Shown here piece after piece: positions 1 to 8,362 of a DNA stretch of 64,000 nucleotides. A program made the position numbers and the translations under genes. The notes under the pieces were generated by a model that worked only from the letters and a program-made list of their open reading frames with translations, was not told the origin of the DNA and searched no databases. Each line of letters opens with the position of its first letter. Within the stretch, counting starts at the first letter, position 1. Origin of the DNA: Bradyrhizobium campsiandrae (GTDB taxonomy: Bacteria > Pseudomonadota > Alphaproteobacteria > Rhizobiales > Xanthobacteraceae); NCBI RefSeq assembly GCF_014529705.1, contig NZ_JAANIH010000023.1:62001-126000 (forward strand). The letters run 5' to 3'.

Positions 1-208
1 CTCCCGCGCCGTCACACGCCTGAGCAGCGTGGTTGGCGACCGCGATCCGAGCTTATTGAGCTCGGTCGTGCGCAGCCGTGGTTCGCACGCCTTCTACCAG
101 GTGCGCATCGGCGCCGACACGCGAGCCGAGGCGGACGATCTCTGCAACCGCATCCGCAAAGCGGGCGGCGCCTGCTTTGTACTGAAGAACCGCGGCGTGA
201 ACGGGTAG
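1..208 (+). CDS. C-terminal end of a SPOR-domain protein (partial)
   Basis: The reading frame is open from base 2 and stops with TAG at 206-208, so only the last 68 codons are present. The pattern FYQVRIGADTRAEAD followed by LCNRIRKAGGACFVLKN matches the C-terminal half of a SPOR domain, which in this family binds denuded glycan strands at the division septum. In rhizobia such domains commonly sit at the end of D,D-carboxypeptidases or lytic transglycosylases, but the catalytic part lies outside the window, so the enzyme type cannot be told. The azlC-like gene follows almost directly. Confidence 0.8.
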   Translation, partial: SRAVTRLSSVVGDRDPSLLSSVVRSRGSHAFYQVRIGADTRAEADDLCNRIRKAGGACFVLKNRGVNG

Positions 209-220
209 GGAGTGCCACGC

Positions 221-1048
221 ATGCCAGCCCCGCCGCCGGCTTCCTTGACGTGGCCGTTCGCATTGCCCGTTATGCAGGGCGAGTTCCTCACCGCCGGCCA
301 AACTCCCGTGGCGCTTCCTCCGCTCGATTCCCCTCAATGGCAAAGTCCCTGGCGCGCCTTCACCTGGGGGCTGCGCTCGATCACGCAAACGATCCTCACG
401 CTCGTCCTGTTCGCGACCTATCTCGGTATCGGCGCGCTGGCCCATGACAGCCATTTCAGCCTGGTCTGGGCGCTGGCATCGACTCTTTTCGTCTGGGCGG
501 GCCCGGCGCAGATCATCCTGATCACCACGCTCGGCTCAGGCGCCACCATCATTCAGTCGGCGATCGCGGTCACCGTCAGCGCGATCCGATTATTTCCGAT
601 GGTGGTCTCGGTGCTGCCGCTGATGCGCACGCCGAAGACCAAGCGGCGGGAGCTGTTCTTCGCGGCGCATCTGACCGCCGTGACACTTTGGGTCGAATGC
701 CATCGCTTCCTGCCGCAGGTGCCGCGCGAGCGGCGTATCGCCTTCGTCAACGGACTTGGCTTCGGTCTGGTCTCGGTGTGCCTCACTGCCAATACGATCG
801 GCTATTTCCTCGCCGCCAATCTCACGCAGACGCTGGGGGCCGCGATCCTGATGCTGACGCCGCTGTCCTTCCTGTTCTCGACCGCGCGCAACAGCCGCGA
901 GATCGCCGACGTCGTGGCGCTCGCACTCGGAATCTTGCTCTATCCGCTGGCAGCGAAGATGAACTCCGGTCTCGACATCCTCGCCAGCGGCGTGGCGGCC
1001 GGCACGATCGCGTACGGCGTGCATTGGTGGCGGGAGGTGCGCGCATGA
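221..1048 (+). CDS. azlC: AzlC family branched-chain amino acid exporter subunit
   Basis: A 275-residue integral membrane protein of the AzlC (LIV-E) family, the large subunit of AzlCD transporters that export branched-chain or other hydrophobic amino acids. Residues 50-275 hold a series of hydrophobic segments, and the family pattern FVWAGPAQIILI is seen in the first third, with RLFPMVVSVLPLMR after it. I chose ATG at 221 because AGGGAG (207-212) lies 8 bases upstream; a GTG at 212 is an alternative. It overlaps the azlD-like gene by ATGA, so the two are translationally coupled. The substrate is inferred from the family only. Confidence 0.88.
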   Translation: MPAPPPASLTWPFALPVMQGEFLTAGQTPVALPPLDSPQWQSPWRAFTWGLRSITQTILTLVLFATYLGIGALAHDSHFSLVWALASTLFVWAGPAQIILITTLGSGATIIQSAIAVTVSAIRLFPMVVSVLPLMRTPKTKRRELFFAAHLTAVTLWVECHRFLPQVPRERRIAFVNGLGFGLVSVCLTANTIGYFLAANLTQTLGAAILMLTPLSFLFSTARNSREIADVVALALGILLYPLAAKMNSGLDILASGVAAGTIAYGVHWWREVRA

Positions 1049-1395
1049 GCGCCGCGCAACTCATTGGCGACTGGCATGCGCTCTTCGTCCTCTTCGTCGC
1101 CGGCGTCATTCCCAACCAGATCTGGCGCATGCTGGGTCTGTGGTTCGGCGGCGGCATCGATGAGGGCTCGGAACTGCTGGTCTGGGTGAGGGCGGTCGCG
1201 ACCGCGATCCTGGCCGGCGTCATCGCCCAGATCGTGGTCCAGCCGCCAGGGGCGCTCGCCAGCGTGCCCGATGGTTTGCGTTACGGCGCGGTGGCCGCCG
1301 GTCTCGTCGTGTTCCTGCTGACCCGGCGTTCGATTTTCGCGGGTGTTGTCGCCGGCGAGGTCTTCATGCTGGCCGGCAAGTGGTGGTTGGGCTAA
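1045..1395 (+). CDS. azlD: AzlD family branched-chain amino acid exporter small subunit
   Basis: A 116-residue protein with about four membrane segments, matching the AzlD small subunit that pairs with AzlC. It contains the typical VAGVIPNQIWRMLGLW stretch after the first helix and a hydrophobic end (LLTRRSIFAGVVAGE). The start codon overlaps the stop of the azlC-like gene (ATGA), which fits a two-subunit transporter made in equal amounts. No regulator is adjacent. The stop is followed 33 bases later by trmO on the same strand, so the three genes may share a transcript. Confidence 0.87.
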   Translation: MSAAQLIGDWHALFVLFVAGVIPNQIWRMLGLWFGGGIDEGSELLVWVRAVATAILAGVIAQIVVQPPGALASVPDGLRYGAVAAGLVVFLLTRRSIFAGVVAGEVFMLAGKWWLG

Positions 1396-1428
1396 AACCG
1401 CTTCCCGGACAGCCAAGGAACTGGAAAT

Positions 1429-1920
1429 ATGGTTCGCGAAAACGAACTCCGCGAGGGCGAAGTCGCCATCGAATTGCCGCCTGCGGAGGATGCCGGCCTG
1501 GTCTTCATCGGCCGTATCCGAACGCCCTGGGCCTCGCGGCTGGAGACGCCGCGGCAGGGGCGCCAGGACGGCCCGATCTGCCGTCTTGAGATCTTCGAGC
1601 TATTCGTGCCGGCGATCAAGGGAGTCGATTTCTACAGCAATCTCGAAGTGCTGTACTGGCTCGACAGATCGCGCCGCGACATCGTGTTGCAAAGCCCGAA
1701 GAACAACGACAAGACTCGCGGTACGTTTTCGCTGCGCTCGCCGGTGCGGCCCAATCCGATCGGCACATCGATCGTGAAGCTGGTCGGCATCGAGGGCAAT
1801 GCCATTCTGGTGCGCGGGCTCGATTGCCTCGACAACACGCCGCTGATCGACGTCAAGCCCGACCGCTGCGAGTTCACGCCGCTCTCTGCGCCGCAGAAGG
1901 GCGATTTCGAGACGGAGTGA
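1429..1920 (+). CDS. trmO: tRNA (t6A37) methyltransferase TrmO / TsaA-like
   Basis: A 163-residue protein of the TsaA/TrmO family, which uses S-adenosylmethionine to methylate N6-threonylcarbamoyladenosine at position 37 of certain tRNAs. The diagnostic motif RSPVRPNPIGTS is present in the second half, preceded by VLYWLDRS and followed by a conserved DNTPLIDVKP segment. The length fits the single-domain form. The start is ATG with AAGGAA just upstream. The next gene is convergent, with a large palindromic element between the two stops. The family assignment is firm; the exact modified tRNA is inferred from E. coli TrmO. Confidence 0.87.
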   Translation: MVRENELREGEVAIELPPAEDAGLVFIGRIRTPWASRLETPRQGRQDGPICRLEIFELFVPAIKGVDFYSNLEVLYWLDRSRRDIVLQSPKNNDKTRGTFSLRSPVRPNPIGTSIVKLVGIEGNAILVRGLDCLDNTPLIDVKPDRCEFTPLSAPQKGDFETE

Positions 1921-1930
1921 GCTCCAACCC

Positions 1931-2018
1931 CGTCATTGCGAGCGAAGCGAAGCAATCCACAATCCGTCCGCGCAGGCAGCCTGGATTGCTTCGTCGCAAG
2001 AGCTGCTCGCAATGACGG
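1931..2018. repeat. Palindromic dispersed element between convergent genes
   Basis: An 88-base imperfect palindrome. The outer arms CGTCATTGCGAGC and GCTCGCAATGACG are perfect 13-base complements, and the inner arms GAAGCAATCCA / TGGATTGCTTC add 11 pairs. It lies between the stops of trmO and the HIT gene, where it can fold into a long hairpin in both transcripts and may serve as a bidirectional terminator or mRNA stabiliser. A 14-base piece of the same outer arm recurs at 29530-29543. The type resembles REP-like intergenic elements familiar from Bradyrhizobium; that link is from memory. Confidence 0.8.
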
Positions 2019-2029
2019 AGTGTCTCGCT

Positions 2030-2458
2030 CTACCCCGCCTTCAACGCCGCGATCAGCTTGGTCGCGTTCTCTTCCAGCACGTTGACGTCTTCCTTGCGGC
2101 TCGCGGGCGGCAGCATGGCAACGCCGTCGTGGCGGGGCATCACGTGCATGTGGAGATGAAACACGACCTGTCCGCCGGCGGGCTCGTTGAACTGCTGGAC
2201 GGTGATGCCATCGGCATTGAATGCTTTCATTGCGGCGATCGCGATCTTCTTCGCACCGCGCGCGACATGGGCGTAATCGTCCGGCGTGACGTCGAGGATG
2301 TTGCGGGCAGGGGCCTTGGGGATCACCAGCGTATGGCCTGTTACCCGCGGCATGATGTCGAGGAAGGCGAAGACGTGCTCGTCCTCATAGACCTTGTGGC
2401 AGGGCAGCTCGCCGCGCAGGATCTTTGCGAAGATGTTGTTGGTGTCGTAGGCGGTCAT
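2030..2458 (-). CDS. HIT (histidine triad) family hydrolase
   Basis: A 142-residue histidine-triad protein. The signature HLHMHVMPR sits at residues 101-109, with the triad histidines at 101, 103 and 105 and the N-terminal helix FAKILRGELPCHKVYED typical of HINT/PKCI-like enzymes. Such proteins hydrolyse nucleoside phosphoramidates or related nucleotide conjugates in the cytoplasm. GAGGGAG precedes the ATG. It is head-to-tail with the FemAB-like gene upstream on the same strand, with about 50 bases between. The physiological substrate cannot be read from the sequence. Confidence 0.92.
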   Translation of the reverse strand: MTAYDTNNIFAKILRGELPCHKVYEDEHVFAFLDIMPRVTGHTLVIPKAPARNILDVTPDDYAHVARGAKKIAIAAMKAFNADGITVQQFNEPAGGQVVFHLHMHVMPRHDGVAMLPPASRKEDVNVLEENATKLIAALKAG

Positions 2459-2508
2459 GACGGCTCCCTCGGAATTTTGCGCTTACTGTCACCAGCCACA
2501 GTCAACCG

Positions 2509-3765
2509 TCAAGGCGCCTCGTCGATGCCTTTCCGAAATGGGCCAAGCTCGGCGAGCTCCCGGCCGGCTTCCGAAACATAGGCGCGCTCGCGCTTGAGGT
2601 AATCGGCGATGGCGCGACGCAGACCGGGATCGGCGATGAAATGAACGGAATGGGTCGTCCGCGGCAGGTAGCCGCGTGCGATCTTGTGCTCGCCCTGCGC
2701 GCCGGCCTCGACATGTGTGAGGCCGTGCCTGATCGCGAAATCGATCGCCTGATAGTAGCAGACCTCGAAATGCAGAAACGGGTGATGCTCGACCGCGCCC
2801 CAATTGCGCCCGAACAGCGTGTCCGAGCCGATCAAGTTGATGGCGCCGGCGATCCAGCGATCGTTGCGGCGGGCCATCACGAGCAGTACGTCCTGGCTCA
2901 TGGTTTCGCCGATCAGCGAGAAGAACTCGCGCGTGAGGTAGGGCCGGCCCCATTTGCGCGAACCGGTCTCCATGTAGAATTCGAAGAAAGCATCCCAGGC
3001 GTCCTCGGTGATGTCCTTGCCCGTGAGCCAGTGGATGGTGATCCCTGCGGCGAGTGCATCGCGCCGCTCGCGCTTGATCGATTTGCGGTGGCGCGAATTC
3101 AGCGTCGCCAGGAAGTCGTCAAAGGTGGCAAAACCCTGGTTGTGCCAGTGGAACTGCTGGTCAGTGCGCTGAAGGAAGCCATGCTCGGCGAGCAGCTTCC
3201 ACTCCGCCTCGCGGGCGAAGGTGACGTGCACCGAGGACGCCTTGCTGACACCGCACAGCGCCACCAGGCCGCTCGCCAGCGCCTCCATGATGCGCTCGCG
3301 GTCGACGCCGTCGCGGACCAGCAGCCGGGGGCCCGTGGCGGGCGTGAAGGGAACCGAGACCTGGAGCTTCGGGTAGTAGCGCCCGCCGGCGCGCTCATAG
3401 GCATCCGCCCAGCCGCGGTCAAAAACGTATTCGCCCTGGCTATGCGATTTCAGATAGCAGGGCACGACGCCAACCACGCCGCCGTCGATCTTGGCCACGA
3501 GATGCCGCGGCCCCCAGCCGGTGCGGATCGTGGCCGAACCCGACTTCTCGACGGCCGATAGAAAAGCGTGGGACACGAATGGGTTATAAGCGGGCTTTAA
3601 GAGGCCGAGGGAGTTTGCTGGAAGCCCGGATGAGGTTCCCGGGCCAAGCCCGTTGCAGGCCTCTTCATTGAGAGCCTTGCCGGGATTGGCGCAGGCGTCC
3701 CAATCCTCCGGCGAAACTTCGCCAATGGAAGGTACCGCCTCCAGGGTGATGTCGGATGATGCCAT
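2509..3765 (-). CDS. FemAB-like GNAT-fold protein (DUF482 / PF04339)
   Basis: A 418-residue protein of the FemAB_like family (annotated in many genomes as GNAT N-acetyltransferase or peptidoglycan-type biosynthesis protein). Recognisable parts are the early VSHAFLSAVEKSGSA segment, the RHRKSIKRERRDA region, and the late GRNWGAVEHHPFLHFEVCYY segment. I chose the ATG at 3765; a TTG at 3801 would add 12 residues. The family has two GNAT-like folds and is thought to transfer an acyl or aminoacyl group, but the substrate in rhizobia is not established. It runs in the same direction as the phosphodiesterase and RidA genes upstream. Confidence 0.82.
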   Translation of the reverse strand: MASSDITLEAVPSIGEVSPEDWDACANPGKALNEEACNGLGPGTSSGLPANSLGLLKPAYNPFVSHAFLSAVEKSGSATIRTGWGPRHLVAKIDGGVVGVVPCYLKSHSQGEYVFDRGWADAYERAGGRYYPKLQVSVPFTPATGPRLLVRDGVDRERIMEALASGLVALCGVSKASSVHVTFAREAEWKLLAEHGFLQRTDQQFHWHNQGFATFDDFLATLNSRHRKSIKRERRDALAAGITIHWLTGKDITEDAWDAFFEFYMETGSRKWGRPYLTREFFSLIGETMSQDVLLVMARRNDRWIAGAINLIGSDTLFGRNWGAVEHHPFLHFEVCYYQAIDFAIRHGLTHVEAGAQGEHKIARGYLPRTTHSVHFIADPGLRRAIADYLKRERAYVSEAGRELAELGPFRKGIDEAP

Positions 3766-3819
3766 TGAGCCCAAGATCGTGCATTGCAGCAGCGACTTCA
3801 AGGGCGGGCAACATCAAGG

Positions 3820-4566
3820 TTAGGGGACGAAGCCCTCAAAGATCATCTGATCGGCATATTGTCCGACCCGAGTCCGCTGCTCCGGGGTCCGTACGGTCCA
3901 GCCGAGCAGGGCGCAGCCGAAGACGTTGCGGGCGATCCAGGGGGCGGGCGCCGGGAGGTGATCGACCTTGAAGGCGACGAAGTGCGGCTGGGTCTGCAAG
4001 CCGTGGCGCAGGTACAGCATGCTGTCGCGTTGCTCCTGGGTCAGGTAGGCCCAATATTCGTCTTCGTAGCTGCGCTGTGCGACGATGCCGCGTGGACGGG
4101 AGGGCAGCAGGTCGCGCAGCGCCAGCACCTGGTCGGGGTCGAAGGACATGCCGGCGGCGGGGCCTTGGTAAGACGCCAGCACCTCGGCCATCCGCTTCAC
4201 CAGCTTGCGGTCGCCGTCGAAATGGCTCTTCACCTCGATCACCAGCGGCACGCGCCCTGCGACCATGGCGCAGAGGTCGCCGAGCGACATCATTCGCTCG
4301 GGCGTATCCTTGAACGGGATGGCCTTCAGCTCCGCGGCGGTCTTCGCGACCACGGGGCCGGTGGCCTCGGTGAGGCGGCCAAGCGCATGGTCGTGATGCA
4401 CCATGGCCTCACCGTCGGCCGAGAGCTGGATGTCGATCTCGATCGAGAAATTGCCCGCAACAGCCGCCTGCACCGCGCCCGGCATGTTCTCGACGATGCC
4501 CCGGGAAATGTCATGCAGGCCGCGATGGGCGACCGGCCGCGCTGTCAGCCAATCCGGAGCGCGCAT
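3820..4566 (-). CDS. Glycerophosphodiester phosphodiesterase family protein
   Basis: A 248-residue single-domain GDPD-type enzyme that would hydrolyse glycerophosphodiesters to glycerol-3-phosphate and an alcohol. The catalytic HRG appears at residues 14-16 (VAHRGLHD), followed by ENMPGAVQAA, the metal-binding IEIDIQLSADGE and the second histidine in VHHDHALGR. No signal peptide is visible, so it is probably cytoplasmic. The ATG at 4566 lies 5 bases after the stop of the ridA-like gene, so the two are likely cotranscribed. The C-terminus YADQMIFEGFVP is a normal family end. Confidence 0.88.
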   Translation of the reverse strand: MRAPDWLTARPVAHRGLHDISRGIVENMPGAVQAAVAGNFSIEIDIQLSADGEAMVHHDHALGRLTEATGPVVAKTAAELKAIPFKDTPERMMSLGDLCAMVAGRVPLVIEVKSHFDGDRKLVKRMAEVLASYQGPAAGMSFDPDQVLALRDLLPSRPRGIVAQRSYEDEYWAYLTQEQRDSMLYLRHGLQTQPHFVAFKVDHLPAPAPWIARNVFGCALLGWTVRTPEQRTRVGQYADQMIFEGFVP

Positions 4567-4571
4567 CAGCG

Positions 4572-5039
4572 TCAGGCGATTTCGAACACGCCTTCGACCT
4601 CGACCGCCGCATCCGCAGGCAGCGAGGCGACGCCGACGGTGGTGCGGGCGTGGCGGCCCTTGTCGCCGAAGGCGGCGACCATCAGGTCCGAGGCCCCGTT
4701 CAGCACCTTCGGTCCGTCCAGGAAATCCGGCGACGAGTTGATGAAGCCGCCGAGGCGCACCACACGCACGACCTTGTCGAGGTCGCCGAGCGCGGCCTTG
4801 ACCTGGGCGAGCAGGTTGATGGCGCAACCGCGCGCGGCAGCCGCGCCGTCCTCCAGCGAGACGCCGGCGCCCAGCTTGCCCTTGGCGATCAGCTTGCCGG
4901 CGGGGTCGAAGCAGACCTGGCCGGAGACGAACAGCAGGTTGCCGGTGCGAACGAACGGCACGTAATTGGCGACGGGGGTGGGGGCATCGTGCAGCTTGAT
5001 GCCCTGTTCCGCCAGTTTCTGTTCGACCGTGCCCGCCAT
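4572..5039 (-). CDS. RidA/YjgF family protein (long form)
   Basis: A 155-residue member of the RidA superfamily, with FVSGQVCFDPAGKL, a central CAINLLAQVKAALGDLDKV helix and the C-terminal VEGVFEIA. Its extended form (YjgF-like with a VGVASLPADAAVEVE end) belongs to the Rid subfamilies of uncertain activity rather than the classical enamine deaminase; the arginine usually placed before the final VASLP motif is not evident, so deaminase activity should not be assumed. It is the first of three Rid paralogues in the window and heads a small operon with the phosphodiesterase gene. Confidence 0.86.
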   Translation of the reverse strand: MAGTVEQKLAEQGIKLHDAPTPVANYVPFVRTGNLLFVSGQVCFDPAGKLIAKGKLGAGVSLEDGAAAARGCAINLLAQVKAALGDLDKVVRVVRLGGFINSSPDFLDGPKVLNGASDLMVAAFGDKGRHARTTVGVASLPADAAVEVEGVFEIA

Positions 5040-5294
5040 GTCTCGACCTCGATGTCTGAAAATTTATCCGCGCCGGCGCCGCTGGTGGACCGCCGGGCGC
5101 GCCCTGTTTCGCCCATCATGGCGCCACATGCAAGCAAGCTGGCAAGGCGGCGGGAGATCGGGGCGGATTGCCTTTTCGTGAGGCCGGTCAGGCAGTTCAA
5201 CAAAGAGGCGCAACTTTACGTGAAACCGCCGCAGTTGCGACGCAATGGAACGGTCATTAAAGTGTCGAATCTGCGCGTCCCCCAGGGAATAGAC

Positions 5295-6137
5295 ATGGTG
5301 CACCTTTTCCGGACTTCACTCGGTGTGATGGCGCTCGCAGTGGCAACTGTCGGCGCCGGCGGTGTGCAGGCCGCGAACGGTCCGTTCCTCGCGCATCAGG
5401 CGCTCTACGATCTCAGCCTGGTCAAATCGCGCTCCAATTCCATCAACAGCGCGCGCGGCCGCATCCTCTACAATTTCGCCGGAAGCAGCTGCGAAGGCTA
5501 CACCTCCGAATTCCGCCAGGTCTCCGAACTCGACAGCGGCGAGGGCAAGGTGACGCTGAGCGACCTCCGCTCCAATTCATGGGAGGACGCCGCCGGCAAG
5601 AGCTACCAGTTCAAGATCGAGACGCGGATGAACGAAACCGAGGCCGGCCTCGTTGACGGCCGGGCGGAGCGCGACGGCGACCACATCAACGTCAAGCTGA
5701 AATTGCCGGCGCCGAAGTCTTTCACGCTCGACGGCAAGATCGTGTTCCCGACCGAGCAGATCCAGCGCATCATTGCGGCCGCCAAGGAGGGCAAGTCGCT
5801 GCTCGAGCTCTCCGTCTATGACGGCTCCGACGACGGCCAGAAGGTCTACAACACGCTGACCGTGATCGGCCAGCCGATCCCGCCGGACCGCACCGCTGCA
5901 CCTGATCCGTCGACGTCGGACGAGCACATGAAATCGCTGAAGCGCTGGCCGGTGACCGTCAGCTATTTCGACCGCGACGTCCAGCAGAAGGAAGGCGAGC
6001 AGACGCCCGTTTATGCGATGTCCTTCGAGCTTTACGAGAACGGCGTCTCGCGCCAGCTCGTGCTCGACTACAACGATTTCGTCATTTCAGGTGCGATGGG
6101 CAAGTTCGACGTCAAGGACAGCAAGCCCTGCAATTGA
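5295..6137 (+). CDS. eipB: EipB-like periplasmic envelope-integrity protein (DUF1849)
   Basis: A 280-residue exported protein of family DUF1849, whose Brucella member EipB supports envelope integrity and folds as a periplasmic beta-spiral closed by a disulfide. The N-terminus is a signal peptide (about residues 1-27, ending GGVQAA). The family start AHQALYDLSLVKS and the SARGRILYNFAGSSCEGY segment are present. The two cysteines, C66 and C279, sit where the EipB disulfide pair is described. It starts at ATG 5295, divergent from ridA at 5039. Function is inferred from the Brucella work. Confidence 0.85.
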   Translation: MVHLFRTSLGVMALAVATVGAGGVQAANGPFLAHQALYDLSLVKSRSNSINSARGRILYNFAGSSCEGYTSEFRQVSELDSGEGKVTLSDLRSNSWEDAAGKSYQFKIETRMNETEAGLVDGRAERDGDHINVKLKLPAPKSFTLDGKIVFPTEQIQRIIAAAKEGKSLLELSVYDGSDDGQKVYNTLTVIGQPIPPDRTAAPDPSTSDEHMKSLKRWPVTVSYFDRDVQQKEGEQTPVYAMSFELYENGVSRQLVLDYNDFVISGAMGKFDVKDSKPCN

Positions 6138-6208
6138 ACGGCGAGGCTAGCTCTCGACACAGTCTCAAGCTACGCTCCCCTCCAACCACAAACTCCGGGA
6201 GCCAGCCC

Positions 6209-6610
6209 ATGCCCAAGCTCGATCATCTCCGTCCCAGCGGCCTGCACCACAATCCCGCTTATTCCCACGTCGTCGCCGCCTCCGGCGCCCGCACCATCTA
6301 CATCTCCGGTCAGGTGTCGACGGACGAGGAGGGGCGCATCGTCGGCGAGGGTGATATCGCCGCGCAGACCACGCAGGTGATGCAGAATCTCGGCCTCGCG
6401 CTGAAAGCCGCCGGCGCGAGCTATTCCAACATCGTCAAGATCACGACCTTCGTCGTGAACTACAAGCCGGAGCTGCGCCCGATCATCGGCAAGGCCCGCT
6501 CGGCCTTCTTCGCAGGCATGGAGCCGCCGGCCTCGACCCTCGTCGGTGTCTCCGCGCTCGCCGCGCCGGAATGGCTGATCGAGATCGAGGCGATCGCCGT
6601 CGCGGATTGA
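6209..6610 (+). CDS. RidA family protein
   Basis: A 133-residue RidA-like protein. It contains the opening GLHHNPAYSHVVAASG, IYISGQVSTDEEG, a central helix TTQVMQNLGLALKAAG and the end PEWLIEIEAIAVAD. The family quenches reactive enamine or imine intermediates, but this member has ASTLVGVSALAAPEWLIE where classical RidA proteins carry the RSxV-type arginine, so it is probably one of the Rid4-7 type proteins. ATG 6209 was preferred because homology begins there, although the frame is open from 6134. It is followed 10 bases later by a Nudix gene. Confidence 0.85.
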   Translation: MPKLDHLRPSGLHHNPAYSHVVAASGARTIYISGQVSTDEEGRIVGEGDIAAQTTQVMQNLGLALKAAGASYSNIVKITTFVVNYKPELRPIIGKARSAFFAGMEPPASTLVGVSALAAPEWLIEIEAIAVAD

Positions 6611-6620
6611 AAGTACGGAC

Positions 6621-7025
6621 ATGACTTCGCAGGATTCCATCCGGATCGCGGCAGCGCTGATGAGCGGGAGCGATGGACGCGTCCTGCTCGTCAGGAAGCG
6701 GGCCACGGACGCCTTCATGCAGCCGGGTGGCAAGATCGAGGCCGGCGAGCACCCGGAGGTCGCCCTCAGGCGGGAACTGTCCGAGGAGCTCGGGATCGAA
6801 GTCGACCCGAGCGACATGACCTATGTGGGACGCTACACCGCGCCTGCGGCGCATGAGCTGGGCCGGCTGGTCGATGCGGAGATCTTTCGCGTCGCCATCA
6901 CGTGCCCGGTCAGCCCCGGCGCGGAGATCGAGGAGATCCTCTGGCTGGATCCGAATGCGCCCGGTTCGGTGAAGCTCGCGCCTCTCACGCGCGACAAGCT
7001 GCTTCCGCTGTGTGTACGCGACTAG
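6621..7025 (+). CDS. Nudix hydrolase
   Basis: A 134-residue protein with a complete Nudix box from G37 to I59: G, five residues, E43, seven residues, R51-E52-L53, E55-E56-L-G58-I59. This motif binds divalent metal and supports hydrolysis of nucleoside diphosphates linked to another group. The small size and the FMQPGGKIEAGE opening fit the MutT-like single-domain group, so a sanitising role for oxidised nucleotides is possible but unproven. It lies 10 bases after the RidA gene on the same strand and probably shares its mRNA. Confidence 0.88.
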   Translation: MTSQDSIRIAAALMSGSDGRVLLVRKRATDAFMQPGGKIEAGEHPEVALRRELSEELGIEVDPSDMTYVGRYTAPAAHELGRLVDAEIFRVAITCPVSPGAEIEEILWLDPNAPGSVKLAPLTRDKLLPLCVRD

Positions 7026-7416
7026 CGCGGTAGCCGTACCTCCCCTCCGGCAAAAGGCGAAAACAACCCCATGCACAGTAGAAACGAGTTCTGGGAACGG
7101 TTCGTTCTTTCGTTTTTTTAGAATTTACTTTGACGCGTCGGGCAAAACAGGCGTACGATGCCATAATCGCCGTCCAATCCATTCGGCAGACTTGATGGGG
7201 ATACAAGAGATTCCCGGCGCCCGACTCTCATGACGCTTGACGGCGACTCGTCCGTCCGAGCGGCTCGCCGCGATGATGCTGCAACGGTTTTCAACATCAC
7301 CCAGGCATCGATCCGGGGGCTTGCGGGGCCCTCCTGTTCGCGCGTTGGCCGGCTTTTTATGAGGAACTCATCGCCAGAGCGATGCCGGTCTTCGCAATGC
7401 TGGGCAACACGTCTCG
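7026..7416. other. Gene-free region with degraded sequence
   Basis: This stretch between the Nudix gene and iclR holds no intact gene. The first 200 bases carry a sequence type that I recall as a dispersed intergenic element of Bradyrhizobium (the run GACGCGTCGGGCAAAACAG at 7132-7150 is its most familiar part). Bases 7230-7319 hold an N-terminal acetyltransferase remnant, listed separately. The rest up to the iclR stop shows a short frame encoding WPAFYEELIARAMPVFAMLGN that I cannot identify. The region looks like an accumulation of remnants. Confidence 0.5.
7230..7319 (+). pseudogene. GNAT acetyltransferase N-terminal remnant
   Basis: From ATG 7230 the frame reads SSVRAARRDDAATVFNITQAS, then IRGLA, which is the characteristic beta1-alpha1 opening of a GNAT-family acetyltransferase. 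Homology then ends at a GPSCSR junction, and nothing resembling the acetyl-CoA binding site (Q/RxxGxG/A) follows in any forward frame before iclR. I read it as the 5' end of a deleted acetyltransferase gene. A short independent ORF is possible but unlikely. Confidence 0.5.
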
Positions 7417-8220
7417 TTACGGGAGCATGAGCGAAAGCTCAGCGGCCATCGCCCGCAGCTTAGAGACGAATTCTCCTGCCAATTTTTCTCTGCTAGCGCG
7501 CGCACTGCTCGTGCTTGCATTGAGGGCTGCCACAACGAGACCCGCGCGATTGAAGACCGGAACGGAGACACTCACCAGGCCATCCTCGAGTTCTCCGTAA
7601 TTGATGTGATAGCCCTTCGGCCGAGCATCCGCGATCAGCGCCAGGATCTCGCGCTTCTGCATGATCGTGTGCCGCGTGTATCGCGTGATCCTGGTTCGCG
7701 CCAGCAGACGTTCGACCTCAATGCGTGGCTTGTGAGCAAGCAGCATTCGTCCGGAGGCAGATGAGAATGCTGGCAGGCGCATGCCGGTGGTGACGACATA
7801 CGACAGGCGGCGGCCGGGAATGTCGGAGCGTGCGACGAACACGACCTCGGCATCGTCCAGGACGGAAAGGGAGGTCGTCTCGCCGATCGAAACTGCGAGA
7901 TCGTCGAGAAACGGCTGAAGCGAAGCGCCAAGACCGGCCGATGACAGGAACGAGTAGGCAAGGCGAAGTACGCGCGTGGTGAGCTCGAACCTGCGCTCGT
8001 GCACGCGCGCGAAGCCGAGCCCGACCAGCGTCAGCAGCAGACGCCGCGCTACGGCCCGATCAAACCCCGTGCGTTCCGCGATCTGCGACAGCGTCATCGC
8101 CCTGTTTTCGGGACCGAAGGCCTGGATCACCGCAAGACCGCGTGCAAACGCGGTCACGAAGTCACGGCCCGGTTCCTCGTCGGCGGCCGGGTGGTGACGA
8201 ATGGTCTTCGATGTCGCCAT
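7417..8220 (-). CDS. IclR family transcriptional regulator
   Basis: A 267-residue regulator. Residues 25-85 form the winged helix (FARGLAVIQAFGPENRAMTL, then ERTGFDRAVARRLLLTLVGLG), and the remainder is the GAF-like IclR effector domain with GMRLPAFSSASGRMLLA and a late YHINYGELEDGLVSVSVPV. This arrangement is typical of the PcaR/PobR/CatR branch that controls aromatic-acid catabolism. AGGAGA precedes the ATG. It is divergent from the FAD oxidoreductase operon with a perfect palindrome in the shared spacer, so it probably controls that operon and itself. The effector is unknown. Confidence 0.92.
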   Translation of the reverse strand: MATSKTIRHHPAADEEPGRDFVTAFARGLAVIQAFGPENRAMTLSQIAERTGFDRAVARRLLLTLVGLGFARVHERRFELTTRVLRLAYSFLSSAGLGASLQPFLDDLAVSIGETTSLSVLDDAEVVFVARSDIPGRRLSYVVTTGMRLPAFSSASGRMLLAHKPRIEVERLLARTRITRYTRHTIMQKREILALIADARPKGYHINYGELEDGLVSVSVPVFNRAGLVVAALNASTSSARASREKLAGEFVSKLRAMAAELSLMLP

Positions 8221-8240
8221 CGATCGTGTCTCCTAGCTCT

Positions 8241-8257
8241 TGTGCGCTCAGCGCACA
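8241..8257. promoter_or_regulatory. Probable IclR operator (perfect 17-base palindrome)
   Basis: TGTGCGCTCAGCGCACA is a perfect inverted repeat of two 8-base arms around one base. It lies 21 bases upstream of the iclR start and about 105 bases upstream of the FAD oxidoreductase start. A further half-site-like ACGCACA lies at 8271-8277. Its placement in a divergent spacer next to an IclR gene makes it the obvious operator candidate; no binding data are implied. Confidence 0.65.
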
Positions 8258-8362
8258 TAATAGCCCAAAAACGCACAATTCGCGCTCGCACTCGACCGCC
8301 GTCCCCGCGCATATTCCGCGCAGAACACAGGCGCAGGAATGCGCGGGAAGGGAAGGAACATT

